Assembly (NCBI RefSeq): GCF_963676685.1
Contig: NC_092351.1
Location: 40,972,733 to 41,036,732, forward strand
Direction: 5' to 3'
DNA length: 64,000 nt
DNA from: Mytilus edulis
Lineage: Eukaryota; Mollusca; Bivalvia; Mytilida; Mytilidae
Made by a program: the position numbers and the translations under genes. Positions 39,009 through 51,000 of the stretch are shown in pieces. The notes beneath the pieces were generated by a model. That model saw nothing but the letters and a program-made list of their open reading frames with translations, searched no databases and had not been told where the DNA came from. How positions within the stretch are numbered: position 1 is the first letter of the stretch; each line of letters begins with the position of its first letter.

Positions 39009-42000
39009 ACCATGATTTAAATTTCCATCCAAAACACACAAAAAAAAAAATATTCCCAAACCAATCAAAATTTACAATATTCGAAAATCATCCCACACAT
39101 ACCCTTCCAAAAAAACCGACAAGGACTGAAATATGAAAGCAAAATTTCTGAATTTCTTCTTGCTAAATTTTCAGACCATTTCTGAAAGGGAGAGATAGAC
39201 ACTGAATTGATAAAAATGTTACATGCTGTATGAAAAGCTAATATATTGGTTAATATTAGCATCCTGCAGTTGCCGGCAGTCGGAAATACATAATTTTGTT
39301 TTATAATCAATCAATCTGACAGAGTTCGGAGGTAGGAATAAAAGGTGGAATCGAGGCGATTAACCCAAGAAAATGGACTTAGAACACTTCTTTTACATTT
39401 ACTCGTATATGACCAGTTACCCCAATACATGGGGTAAGTGGTGCTTTTTCCGCTGTTTGATCTAGTCCTTGATTCCCAACAAGCCCGTGATAGGAACTGA
39501 AAAAAATGCCTAAAATTATGAAGAAAGGTCTACACATAATTTATTGGAACGGAGGTGGAAAATATCATCCATGTCCCAGCGAGCTGAAACGTGTGAATAC
39601 GCTTAATGTGTCCACTTACCCCATTCTCTCCTACTACAGTGACATTCAAACTTATAATTTGAAAATTAACTGACAACGACTTGGCTTAATAAAAAAAGGA
39701 CTTACACTTAAACAATATTACACAATACACAACAAAGAAAACGTCAAACTGGACAACAGTAACCCAACAAAAACTTTTGGATTCTAGGTGCTCCGGACGG
39801 GTAAGCAGATCCTACTTCAAAATTGGCATGTTGATCACGGTAGTAAAAATTCGCTTATAAGTCTAATTTGGTATGTCACATTTAAGACGGGGTTTTAGTA
39901 ACTTAAACTATTGAACTAATTGCTTCCTTATAAGAAGCAACCTTCTATAAAAGAAATCATGATTGGAAATACAAACCTTAAAAAATCGCATCAACTTGAA
40001 GATATAATACTCCGTATCCAAGCGCTGCTAGAATGTTGCTACACAGAAATTGAAAATTCACAATTGAGAAGTTGAACTCGTCTCTTTCGTCGTAAAGTTT
40101 TGTTTTCAATATACCTTAATTGTAATTTTAGATGCAAGTCAAGATTTGAGGCAGACTTAACTCTATCTGGCAAGTTCGGTTAAATAAATGCGTTTAATAA
40201 ATTTGGAAATATTCTGCGAGAAAACATCATCTATATAGCGGAAAGTAAAGTTAAATAATACTGCTAACTTCAATGTTTCTTCAAAAGAGGTTCATGTATA
40301 AAATCAGTCCATATGAATAATGGGAAGCAAGTAATTTCGTACCTTGACCATTTCGTACCTCTGCCATTTCGTATGGAAATTTGCAATTTCGTACCCGACA
40401 TTTACCATTTCGTACCCACAATAATATCCATTTCGTACCCACCATAATATCCATTTCGTACCCTATGGGCCAAATGCATCTACCGTTTTGTACCTTGGAC
40501 TTAATGCATGTTAACTAAATGTATTACATTTTTCATTAAGTTTTTCATGGTTTAATGGGTTTTATAAAATATAACATAGATAAGGTTATGCATCTATCCG
40601 TAGAAATTTTATAAACACCGATGCTTGGTTTGATTAAGCAGCACATACACACCTTCCATTAGGTACGAAATGGTGTACTGATAAATCTTACATGAGGAAC
40701 GAAGTGACATACATATAAATCTTCTATGGAGTACAAATTCGCACACCAATGAAGCATGCACATATCAATCTTCCAAGAGGTATGAAATGGCATACATGGA
40801 AATCTTCTGTGAAGTTCGAAATGGCATCCATGTAAACCTTCCATGATGTACGAAATGGTATACATACAAACATTTTATTAGGTTTGAAAAAAAAAGTTTC
40901 GAAGGTTCCATTAGATACGAAATTGTTAGAGTATGAAATGGCTGTAATTCTGAATAATGTAGCTAATCGACAAGAAGAGTTAGTTCCCATGGGATTGCCA
41001 ATTGTTTGTTGAAAAACACAACCTCAAATCAAAACAATTATGTGTCAATCTAGAAACAAAGCATCTTGATAATGTCAGTTTCGAAGATTTTTATATTTGA
41101 ATCAGAGTGATCCCTCCCTTAGACATGATATTAGAATCTACGTTAGCAATCTTATTTTATGGAAAAAAGATAAAACAACTCTCTCATTTGGGGAATACCT
41201 GTGTAAAGTATAGAAAAAGTCAAATGTTTTAATATTATTGTTCGACGAAAGAGTATTAGATTGTATCTGCTCTAAAAGATCTTTTGAATATTTTAGTATC
41301 GAAATCTGATTCATGCTGTCTCTTGAATATGCAGTTTCTTACTGCGGGAAGGACATATGTGTCCTCCCCTGGCTTACTGCGGGAAAGACATACTGTATAT
41401 GTCCTTTGTGTAAAAAAAAAAAATGATTATTTTTTTCCCTTTCGTAATATTTCTGAAAAAAAAACACCTTTCCTTCAGTTATTGAATACATTTTATATAT
41501 TTTATTCATCATGTGATTATTATTTTTGTTGTTTTTTCTTCCTATCTGTTTCATAAAACGTCATTATTACGTCATATATTATTTGACGTAATTCGACGTC
41601 GTAATTGATTTGACGGCATGATAACGCTATCACATTTTAGAATGAACAATGTTTATGCTGTTATTGATAAGATAAAAAAGAATCATAGTATGAAACAGAA
41701 GGAAGAAAGAACCCAACCTCAACAAAATGCAATACAAACAAAACCCAACAATAAATAAATATTTTAAACAAATGTCCGTAGCTCTTTTAGATTTGGAGAG
41801 ACACACATTATACTTAGTCTTGTACTTGATGCATGTCTTGGTTTTCTTACTTCTTCAAAAACAAATTAATTAAACAACGAAAAAGTCTACGTTGGTATTT
41901 AATAAATAAATAAGTCTACAATTGATTTACTGACACGAATTGTAAAATTGGCATAAAATAGCATTCTGCATTTTAATGTATTTTTTTATGCACTATTAGC

Positions 42001-45000
42001 TATTATAAACTTTAGTTTTAGTTTATGTGCAAAAATGTATAGATACTATGGAGTTATTGAGAACCCGTTAGGAGCAGGAATCAGCCAAATAATGAGAAAA
42101 GCCTTTAGCGTAAAGTCAGCTAAAGAAGGCCCCGACATGAAAAAATGTAAAACTAACATGAAAACTAACGGCTTAATTTATAAAAATTTAATTTATCAAA
42201 AACATATGTGACAGACATGATCCAACTACAACCACTGAATTACAGACTCGTGACTTGGGACGTAAACAAAAGTGTTGTGTTATCTTTATTTTTCCGGTCA
42301 TTTTTTGTTTGACGAGTGTTGTTACCTTTTGAAATATTTGCTGCTGAAAACTTATGTGTAACTTAATCTATTTTGTGTTATAGTTTTTTGTATCCTGCCT
42401 TTCAACCTTTCAGAACAAGTATTCTTATTATTTATATATATAATTTTATAACGCGTGGATTGTGATGACTCGAAGTTACACCACATTGGAACTGTATTTA
42501 TACCAATAAAAGATCAGAGTTTCACATTTTTAACGACACATTTTTAAATCCCTTTACATTTATTCAATGAAGTAAACCTTACGATGTTTAAATTTGAGAC
42601 CAGTAAACATTTTCAAAACTCATATAATGATCTATCACGGCTTTAAACAAAAATCTATGTTTTCCTTAGTATGCTTCACGTGCTATATAAGTTGGGTGGG
42701 TGGGGAGGGGGGGGGGGGGTAAATATATATGATAAAATATCTTTTCTAAATATGTGTAAATATTAGATTGAAGTACGCATATAAATTCGGAAGGGCCCTC
42801 TAATTATTTATTCTATAAATATATACATATTGATGTTTACAAATAGTATAAATATACTATTGAACAATAGTAATCACAGAACTTAAACAGGTATTAACGA
42901 AAATGTTAGAACCGAACCTAAAAAATAAGAAACACAAAAAACAAACATGTAAAAATATAGCTAATAGCGCACACCATCCACAGATTACAACACCTGAATG
43001 AAAAATACAGGTATGCAAAGATATATTACAGTTAAGAAGGAATTTTATGGTGGTAATTAGTAAGCATGCACCAGGTAAAAATGTGTGTTTGATTTGGATT
43101 TGTCATTCGTTAAGCATCAATGTGTTATGATAATGAATATGACAAATAAAATATGATATGAATAGATATAAGAAGATGTGGTATGAGTGCCAATGAGACA
43201 ACTCTCCATCCGAGTCACAATTTATATAAAAGTAAACCACGATAGGTCAAAGTACATGCTTCAACACGGAGCCTTGGCTGACACCGAACAGCAAGCTATA
43301 AAGGGCCCCAAACAATTCTAGTGTAAAAAAAAAAAAAAAAAACGGAAAAAACAACGGTATAAACTATGTAAAAAACGAGAAACACTTATGAACCACACCA
43401 ACACACGACAACTACTGAAAATCAGCATATCATAGAAAAAAATAACAGTAGTAAACACAAGAAATATTTCAAGTGATGACAGTAGCTTCGGTGCAACCAT
43501 CATCTACACAGAAAAGGGAACAAGACGATTACAGTGTATCACTGATGGAGGATTTTTACGGAGACAGATACATTTTACAGTATACATAGCAAAACATTTC
43601 ACAGCATTGACATATTTTTGGCATTTTTAAACATTTCTATTAAAAAAAAGGATATAAAGTGTGCATGTGTAAACACCATTAATCATGTGTCTTTCTTAAA
43701 AAATTAAGGCTGAAAATTAATTGCGTCATAGTATAGTTATCAAAGGTACCAGGATTATAATTTAGCTAGTACGCCAGACGCGCGTTTCGTCTACATAAGA
43801 CTCATCAGTGACGCTCATATCAAAATATTACATACATCCTTTATAACATTATATCAACTTGAGCATAGTTAAAATAATAACACAGCACTATTTAACTCAG
43901 ATTGTTTTGTATAACTTGCTAATCGTTTGACTTTAAAAAAAGCTTACCTATGCTTTGTTATACCAAAGTATGAGAGCTTACTTCTTACGAATCAAAAAAA
44001 AGTGCACAATCACTTGCTATTGAAACGGGGTGATACACAGTTTACATAAAGCACTAGCAACTGAAAGTTTCTGTAAATTTTGCGGAGATAACGCAGAATA
44101 TTGTGCGCATTTCCTTTTATAATGTCCCCAATATAAAAACTTTTGGGAGAATTTACGTTTAAGTTTTCAAAAATTGGTTAAAGTTAATGTTATCAAATCA
44201 GTATCATATTTAATTAATCAAAATAATATTGCTGATGCCAACCAAATTTGTAAATATATGAGATAAGCATTTGAATATAAAAAAAAGGAGATGTCAGATG
44301 TGGTATGATTGGCAATAAGACAACTATCCACCAAAGTTTAAATGAAGTGGATGTAAGTACATTGTAATTACAGGCAACCGAACGGTCATTAACAATGAGA
44401 AAACCACAATTTAAAGTTCAAAACAATGCTTAGTGTCAGTTAGTCTACCATAAATAATGGAAGAAATATATACAAAAAATAGACTTGTAGTTATAGATAC
44501 AGCATATAATGAATTTTCTCTTATTTTGCATCATGTTTTATTTACATTATTTGTCATGTTGTATATATGTCATGTTTGTTGAAGTACACTTGGAATACGC
44601 AATGCCATCTTTTTTATAGGTGCTTTATCCAATAAAATATTTTATTTGATCTAAGATGACCAACCGAAGATAAGTAAATCTGACTTGAAATTTTGTAAAG
44701 TATAGTGCTGTTTTGCAAAACCTGAACGTTTTCTTAAAACACTGCAAAGTGCTTGAATAATTGAATAGCGCGAAACTTCCTTAGGACGTGACGTGATCAT
44801 CATTATGACGTTACGTCATGTCATATAAATAATGTTATTTTTGAAAAAAAATAAACATCTATACTTTATGTTTGGTAATTCTTCAATTATTTGAGTTAAC
44901 ATGCTGTTATACAAGACTGAATAACAATTTACTGTTTTTGGTATTTTTTACTGAAATTGACCCGTTTCTGGACAATGTTTTGAAATTTAGCTACGCACTA

Positions 45001-48000
45001 AGAGGGTTAACTTAACAGCCCGGTATTGATTGCTCATAAAATTGATGTTAATGAATTAGGAACAGGTTTCGTGGAACACTTGAACGACCAAGCAATATAA
45101 AAAAATTGTAGTGACATTTATGTTGTTAAAGCATTCAGTGATGGAATATCCAGTTCTTTATATTTGGCGGAATATAGAACAGACCTATGATAATTCAGGA
45201 TTCCCTCTATGATAAGTGTCGCGAGGGAATATTTTGAGTTTCTAAGTGAATTGTTATACATAATATATTTGTTTCAGCACTTTTTGAGCATTTGATATAC
45301 CCAGCAGTATAACATTGTTTGAAATGACACTGATGTAGTTAGGGTATACAGTGTTGGAAGAGCCAGTTCTTGGTCTTTGACGGATCATAGATCAGACCTA
45401 TGTTTATTCAGGATTTCGTCTATGGTAAGGGTCGTGAGGGAACATGTTGAGTTTCTAAGTGAATTGTAATACCTGATTCATTTGTTAAGCAGTTAATGTA
45501 ATGTGATTAAAACACAAAACGATGCTGTTTGATGCTTCACCTGCGGGGACAACCGGACAACAACATATTTTGTTACGGAAGTATGACAAGTGTTTTTCAA
45601 CACTTTGGTCTTTGAAGCTTGATGTAGCATGGGTATTCTTAGTTTTTATAACTATATACTTACTAAAACAATTTGGACCAAACCCTGTCTTGGAAGATGT
45701 GCCATTTATACATCTCTTTTGATCACCTACATAAGTAGAAAACAAATTGCACAATGTCTTTTTTAATGCTACGTTTTTACATTTTAATATCAAAAAGCTT
45801 TACAATACATAGAGATTTATACATGGCCTTTTCCATATCGGCCCGGGTATCATCCCGAGACGAAGTCGAGGTGCTGATATGGGTTGAGGGATGATACCCG
45901 GGCCGATATGGAAAAGGACATGTATGAATCTCTTTATCATATACTTCCGACAATTGTTTTATGTAAGGCAAATAAATAAATGAAATAACTAGAGCAGTCG
46001 AAAACTTTACAAAGAAGTTAAATTATGCAGCCAGCATAAAATACACTATATTTGTCCAACAATAGCAGATCCTGTCAATCCATGATAAACTATCATCATT
46101 GAGAAAATGTATATCATTGGATTTAGTCATGTTTACATCTGGTTTTAATAACAGCTGGTTCTGTACAAGCATATTTACCATTGGATCCAATACACCTTAT
46201 CGCTTTTTGTCCGCTAGTAATGGACATCATAAAAGTTCCCGTAAAATTTTGACGTCATAAAACTGAGAAAAAAACATCTGACGCCACAATGGAAAAGTAA
46301 ACAAACGATACCGGAAATACTGGAAGTAATTTGCACGAGAGGCACTGTTATGGGTTTTGTGCACGAGATGCCCCTGATATGGGTTATCAGCCCGGGTGGG
46401 AAATTATGGCTTGTGTACTTTCGTTCATTACACATATGCAAAAGCTATCGTATCAATGCTAAGTATATGATAAATATAATTATTGACTGTTTATAAGTTA
46501 TACATTAATTGATATGCTATTGATAAACATCCACTCCTCGGTGTAACCGGGATATAGACGAAGACAACAACAGTATTTAGTACAGATTGTCTGATGTTTG
46601 ACAAGCACATAATTTCTTAAGACTCAACCAGTTCCACATACGATTTATAAAGATATATTCTAAGAACATTGCCATTACATAACAAAGTAAACCAGTACCA
46701 AAAAGCTTTCTCTAAAATTTAAAGATTTTGATGAAAATGGCCTCCAAAGGAAAACTCCATGCCGAATACAAATTTCACAATACTTTTATCTTAACTCTTC
46801 CTGGTTAATACCAATGGTTTGTCAAAATTTTGGATTACTTTTGTTTTATTTATGGATTGTATTTTTATGATTATATGGTGGGGTTTATATATTTTCAATG
46901 TTTTCTTTTTTTAAAGACATTTCCGTGCTCATTTACTCTTCATTTGCTAATCAACATCCAAGTATGAAAGGTTGCAGCGTAGTCATTTGCGTAATATATT
47001 CACATTTCTATTTCCAGAACACTAATAGATCTTATGTCGTTATTGTATGATAATTTTGCATAAAGCTTTTGATACCATTTAAGATAATCAATCAGCACTG
47101 GTCGAATGTCCTGAGGGCAAAGTTTCGTTAGCAGTTTTTTTTTTTTTACTAGTATAAATCTAAACCTATTATCCAGCAAAATAAAATGACATCGCCATGG
47201 CTAAAAATTAAAAAAAAAAAAGAGCAACAGAAAAACATTAGTAAACATGAGCACGGAACGAGGACATACGTATGTTAATTCATGCATATCTTTTTGAAAA
47301 CATAGAAAGCTAAAGACTGAGCAATCATGTTTTGCGATTTCTATTAAAACTAGGAAAAGATATATCAAATTAAAGTGAATCCTAGAATTTGTTTAAGAAT
47401 TGAATGCTTCTTTTTGTAAATTTATTGGGGTGTAAAAGCGTTGACCGAAGTACATTTTGTATGAAGCGCGGAAGCGCTTCATTCTAAAAATGTACGCACG
47501 GTCAACGCTTTTACAACCCTTTAAAGTTACAAAAAGAAGCATTCAATACTTATAATTACATTTTGTAGCTATGATCATGAAAACACGAATTTTATATATT
47601 TTATTATTTAATTCACCTGTGCACTTTATTGTTGGAGCACGTGTTATCATGAATGAAAAGTTGTATTGAGCAATACAACTGCTTACGGAATAACACGTGA
47701 TGTGCAGTTAGCCAATCAGAATAAAATATTATAATGAAACACACATCTAATGTAATTATTAAAGAATACAAGTCATCCACCAAATTATTGATATTTATGA
47801 TGAATTGATTTGTTTCCTTATTGGTTTATTATCTGTGCATTCATTTCAGAAATTAATGCTTCTGTTTGTAATTTTATTGGGGTGTAAAAGTTATAACCCA
47901 AGCACATTGTGTATGAAGCACGGACGTGCCTCATTCAAAAGATATGTGTACAATAAACACTTTTACAGGTCGGGAACACTGACTAGCTTATATGGATATG

Positions 48001-51000
48001 CATGAATTAGCATACTTATGTCTTCGCACATGTTATTGTTTATTTACGTATGACGCAATATTTTGTATCTTGGTTTTTGACCAGTCCACAAAATGAGTAA
48101 CAATACATGATACACTACATCGTGTTTACAATCAACTGGAAACACGTGTTATATGAAATTCCACCATCTTTTCACCAGAAACTTTCATAAAGATAGTAAA
48201 AAAATAAGAGATCCTTGGATTTTGTCTTCGTAAAAAAGTGGACGACTTAGAGGGTGTCAAATATCTGTTGGGGTCACTTATATTTCACAGTGTAAAAAAA
48301 AAATGTTTTTACGATATTAAACCTTCTTTTATAATTAAAAACGCAATTAAATCGAGGAAAATTATGTATTTATTAAGAAAAAAACAATTAGGAACAAACA
48401 CGTGTAATCATCAATTGGTGCTATTTATAGCCGAGTATACAGTATGGTTTTTTTCCTGTTGAAGGCATGATGGTTGCCTTTAATAACTTGCATGTACATC
48501 CACTGTATCTATACTATTAAACGAGAAGACCTCATTTTTGGTGTCGCTTCTCTTCTTTCCACAATAAATTAATCAACACGACTCTGTGTCCTATATGTAC
48601 AGTGCATAGTCGCATTTGTCATCCATTCATATGATTATTCAGATTGAGTTATTTTGGGAGAAAAACGAGAAAAAAGGCATCCGGATATTGTCCCGTCATT
48701 GGACGAAATTTTAAGTCAGATTATACTTCCGGTTTGCGTTTTTCTGTATACTTTGAACAAACAAATAGTACTTTAATTCTGTTCAGAGTTTATTAAATGG
48801 AGAGGGTCTGTATACTATGTCAATTGACCACCATGGATCGATTACTAAACTAAGAATTGAAAGTAAATACACTTTATTTATATAGTAATATACAGATAAG
48901 CGCTAAAATTATTCATGTGAACTTTTGATACCTTTTCTGAAATTCTCCATTCATTAAATATTTTACAAAATTCATTGATTACAAAAAAAAAGATGTGGTA
49001 TGATTGCCATGTTGAGACAACTCTCCACAAGAGACCAAAATGACACAGAAATTTACGACTATAGGTCACCGTACGGCCTTCAACAACGAGCAAAGCCCAT
49101 ACCGCATACTCAGCTTTAAAAGGCCCCGAAATGACGATGTAAAAAAATTCAAACGAGAAAACTAGCGGCCTTATTTATGTACAAAAAAGAAACGAAAAAC
49201 AAATATGTAACACACAAACAAACGACAACCACTGAACTACAGGCTCCTTACTTAAATGTTCATAACATACTAAATGTATGTTCATATTGAAATTGATAGA
49301 AAACCAAAAATTGGGAATTTTGGAAATGAAGGAGGAGGTATAAAACTTCTAACAACACTTTACATACTTTTAACTCCGCTCTGAATGCCCGCGATTTCGC
49401 GGGTGTGTTCTAGTTTGATCTTAAGTGGATAGTTGCCTCATACCACATCTCCTTATTTTGTATACTTTGTACCTTTATACCTTTCAAAAAGATAGGTTCC
49501 TCATTATGAGATATTTACTGTAGAATACTGTGAAATATTTTTGTATTTAAAATTTGACAGGTACAGAACATGTATAAATAGATATAGGAAGATCTTGTGT
49601 GAGTGCCAATGAGACAACTCTCCATCCAAATAACAATTAATAACAGTAAACCATTATAGATCAATTTACGGCCTTCAACACGGAGCCTTGGCTCACACCG
49701 AACAACAAGCTATAAAGGGCCCCAAATTACTAATGTAAAAACCATTACTAATGTAAAACCATTACTTATGTAAAACCATTACTAATGTAAAACCATTACT
49801 AATGTAAAACCATTACTAATGTAAAACCATTACTAATGTAAAACCATATAAAGCCTTTAATTGTTTTACACTAGTAATTTTAGATCCCTTTATAGCTTAA
49901 TTTTCAGCGTTGAACCTATGATTGCTTACTTTACTAGACTGTGTCCTGGATAGAGAGATGTCCCACTTGGCACTCATGCCTTATCTTCTCATTTATATAT
50001 ACAATTAAATTAAAGCACGTTTTGGAAACCTTAACAGGCAACATGGCATCCACTATGATCCAGGGGATTAAAATTATTGAAGATATCGCACATAAGTCAA
50101 TAGGACTGCAGCCTAACGATACAAATACCTCTTCAGTATATATTTGGATAAAATTAGCAACAGACGGACTTCGTCGATGGACAAAACTTTACAAAATATG
50201 TTAAGATATTTAACGTCCCTCCATTTATAACACATGTTTTGGGGAATACTGAATATTATGATGTTCTTACTTTTAGAGAAGGTCCTGATAAAAAAAATAC
50301 ACATCCAATGCGATAAGTACTTAGTGTCCTTTTGTTGTTGGGATATACAAGTACCCGGCCACGTCCACTTTGTGTTTTGTTAGATGTGTAAAAAAAAATC
50401 ATGGGATCGAAACTGTATCGTTTGCCCTTAAGTACGAGTTAGATGTTAGCGACCTCATTCGGAAGATATGGAACAATTTTATGAATTATTTGGAATTTCT
50501 TGATTTTCAATTTTTAGTGTTTCTTGTGAAACGGATCTTTTCATAGACTGTCAGCGGGAACGCCAATGACACAAAAGCAAGTATTTATGTTTTACAGATA
50601 GAGAATGTTAACATTTTGATTGCCAAAAAAATACACGTTCCTATAAACAAACATAAAAATTTCATTTTACAAATCAAAAAAGTTATAATTTTCTGGTAAC
50701 GATTTCAAATGAAGAAACTATGTTGAACAAAAAAGATCAAAAAAAGAAAAGCATCAATAAAATATTTTCACAAATAATCAAAATGAAGAAATTTAGATAA
50801 CGAACGAAGAAAATATGTTTACCAATTAAGAAAACTGTACTGAAACATGAAGGAGTTGCATTTCACAAATCAGGAAATGTAGAAATTCATGTGACACATG
50901 AAAATAAATGTGTTACAAATAAAGAAAAACATTCTAAAAATTGAGAAAACTGCATCTTACAAATTAAGAAATTGCATTTTATAAATTCAGAATTGCAGTT

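Larger units (their letters stand above)
36312..39631 (+). mobile_element. Pogo/Tigger-type DNA transposon with TIRs and TA target duplication
   Basis: Ends at 36312-36334 and 39609-39631 are inverted repeats of 23 bases (outer GGGGAGA, inner GGGGTAAGTGGACA, two or three mismatches), each bordered by TA (36310-36311 and 39632-39633). TA duplication and short TIRs are properties of the Tc1/mariner/pogo superfamily. Inside lie a truncated transposase frame (37599-38276) and a displaced zinc-finger-like end (38281-38420), with a poly-G tract, a 32-base poly-A and a piece of other repeat (about 38620-38760). The removed middle of the gene makes it non-autonomous. Confidence 0.82.
41341..45009. 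other. Unidentified DNA of about 3.7 kb inside retroelement copy 2
   Basis: The segment starts with two spaced copies of 'cttactgcggga(a)gacata'. It then holds palindromic 'gacgtaattcgacgtcg' sequence (about 41575-41610), a G-rich tract (42692-42718), dispersed-repeat copies at about 42090-42260, 43147-43500 and 44283-44480, and a 'gacgctc' family copy (43745-43826). No transposase or other coding frame was recognised, so it may be several insertions. Confidence 0.4.
36283..45480 (-). mobile_element. Reverse-transcriptase retroelement copy 2, broken by three insertions
   Basis: Pieces at 36283-36311, 39632-40332, 40968-41340 and 45010-45480 align in order with the copy at 5606-7450. Shared landmarks are 'aggcgaaagatac', 'ggtgctccgg.cgggtaagca', 'aacatcatctatatagcgg', 'cttgataatgtcagtttc', 'cagcccgg' and 'cacttg.a.gacc.agcaatat'. 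Many stops make it dead. The interruptions are a pogo-type transposon (36312-39631), a CATTTCGTACC repeat block (about 40333-40967) and about 3.7 kb of other DNA (about 41341-45009). The last part (45130-45480) contains a partial tandem duplication of itself. Confidence 0.65.

Noticed and set aside
40659..40990. Open frames with repeated CHF or PFRT motifs on the minus strand
   Set aside because: They are translations of the GGTACGAAATGG repeat block.
45485..45793. Open frames on both strands, the minus one with ten cysteines
   Set aside because: I tested it as the missing exon between exons 3 and 4. Cysteine spacing fits no expected module, and no acceptor and donor pair in the right phase was found.
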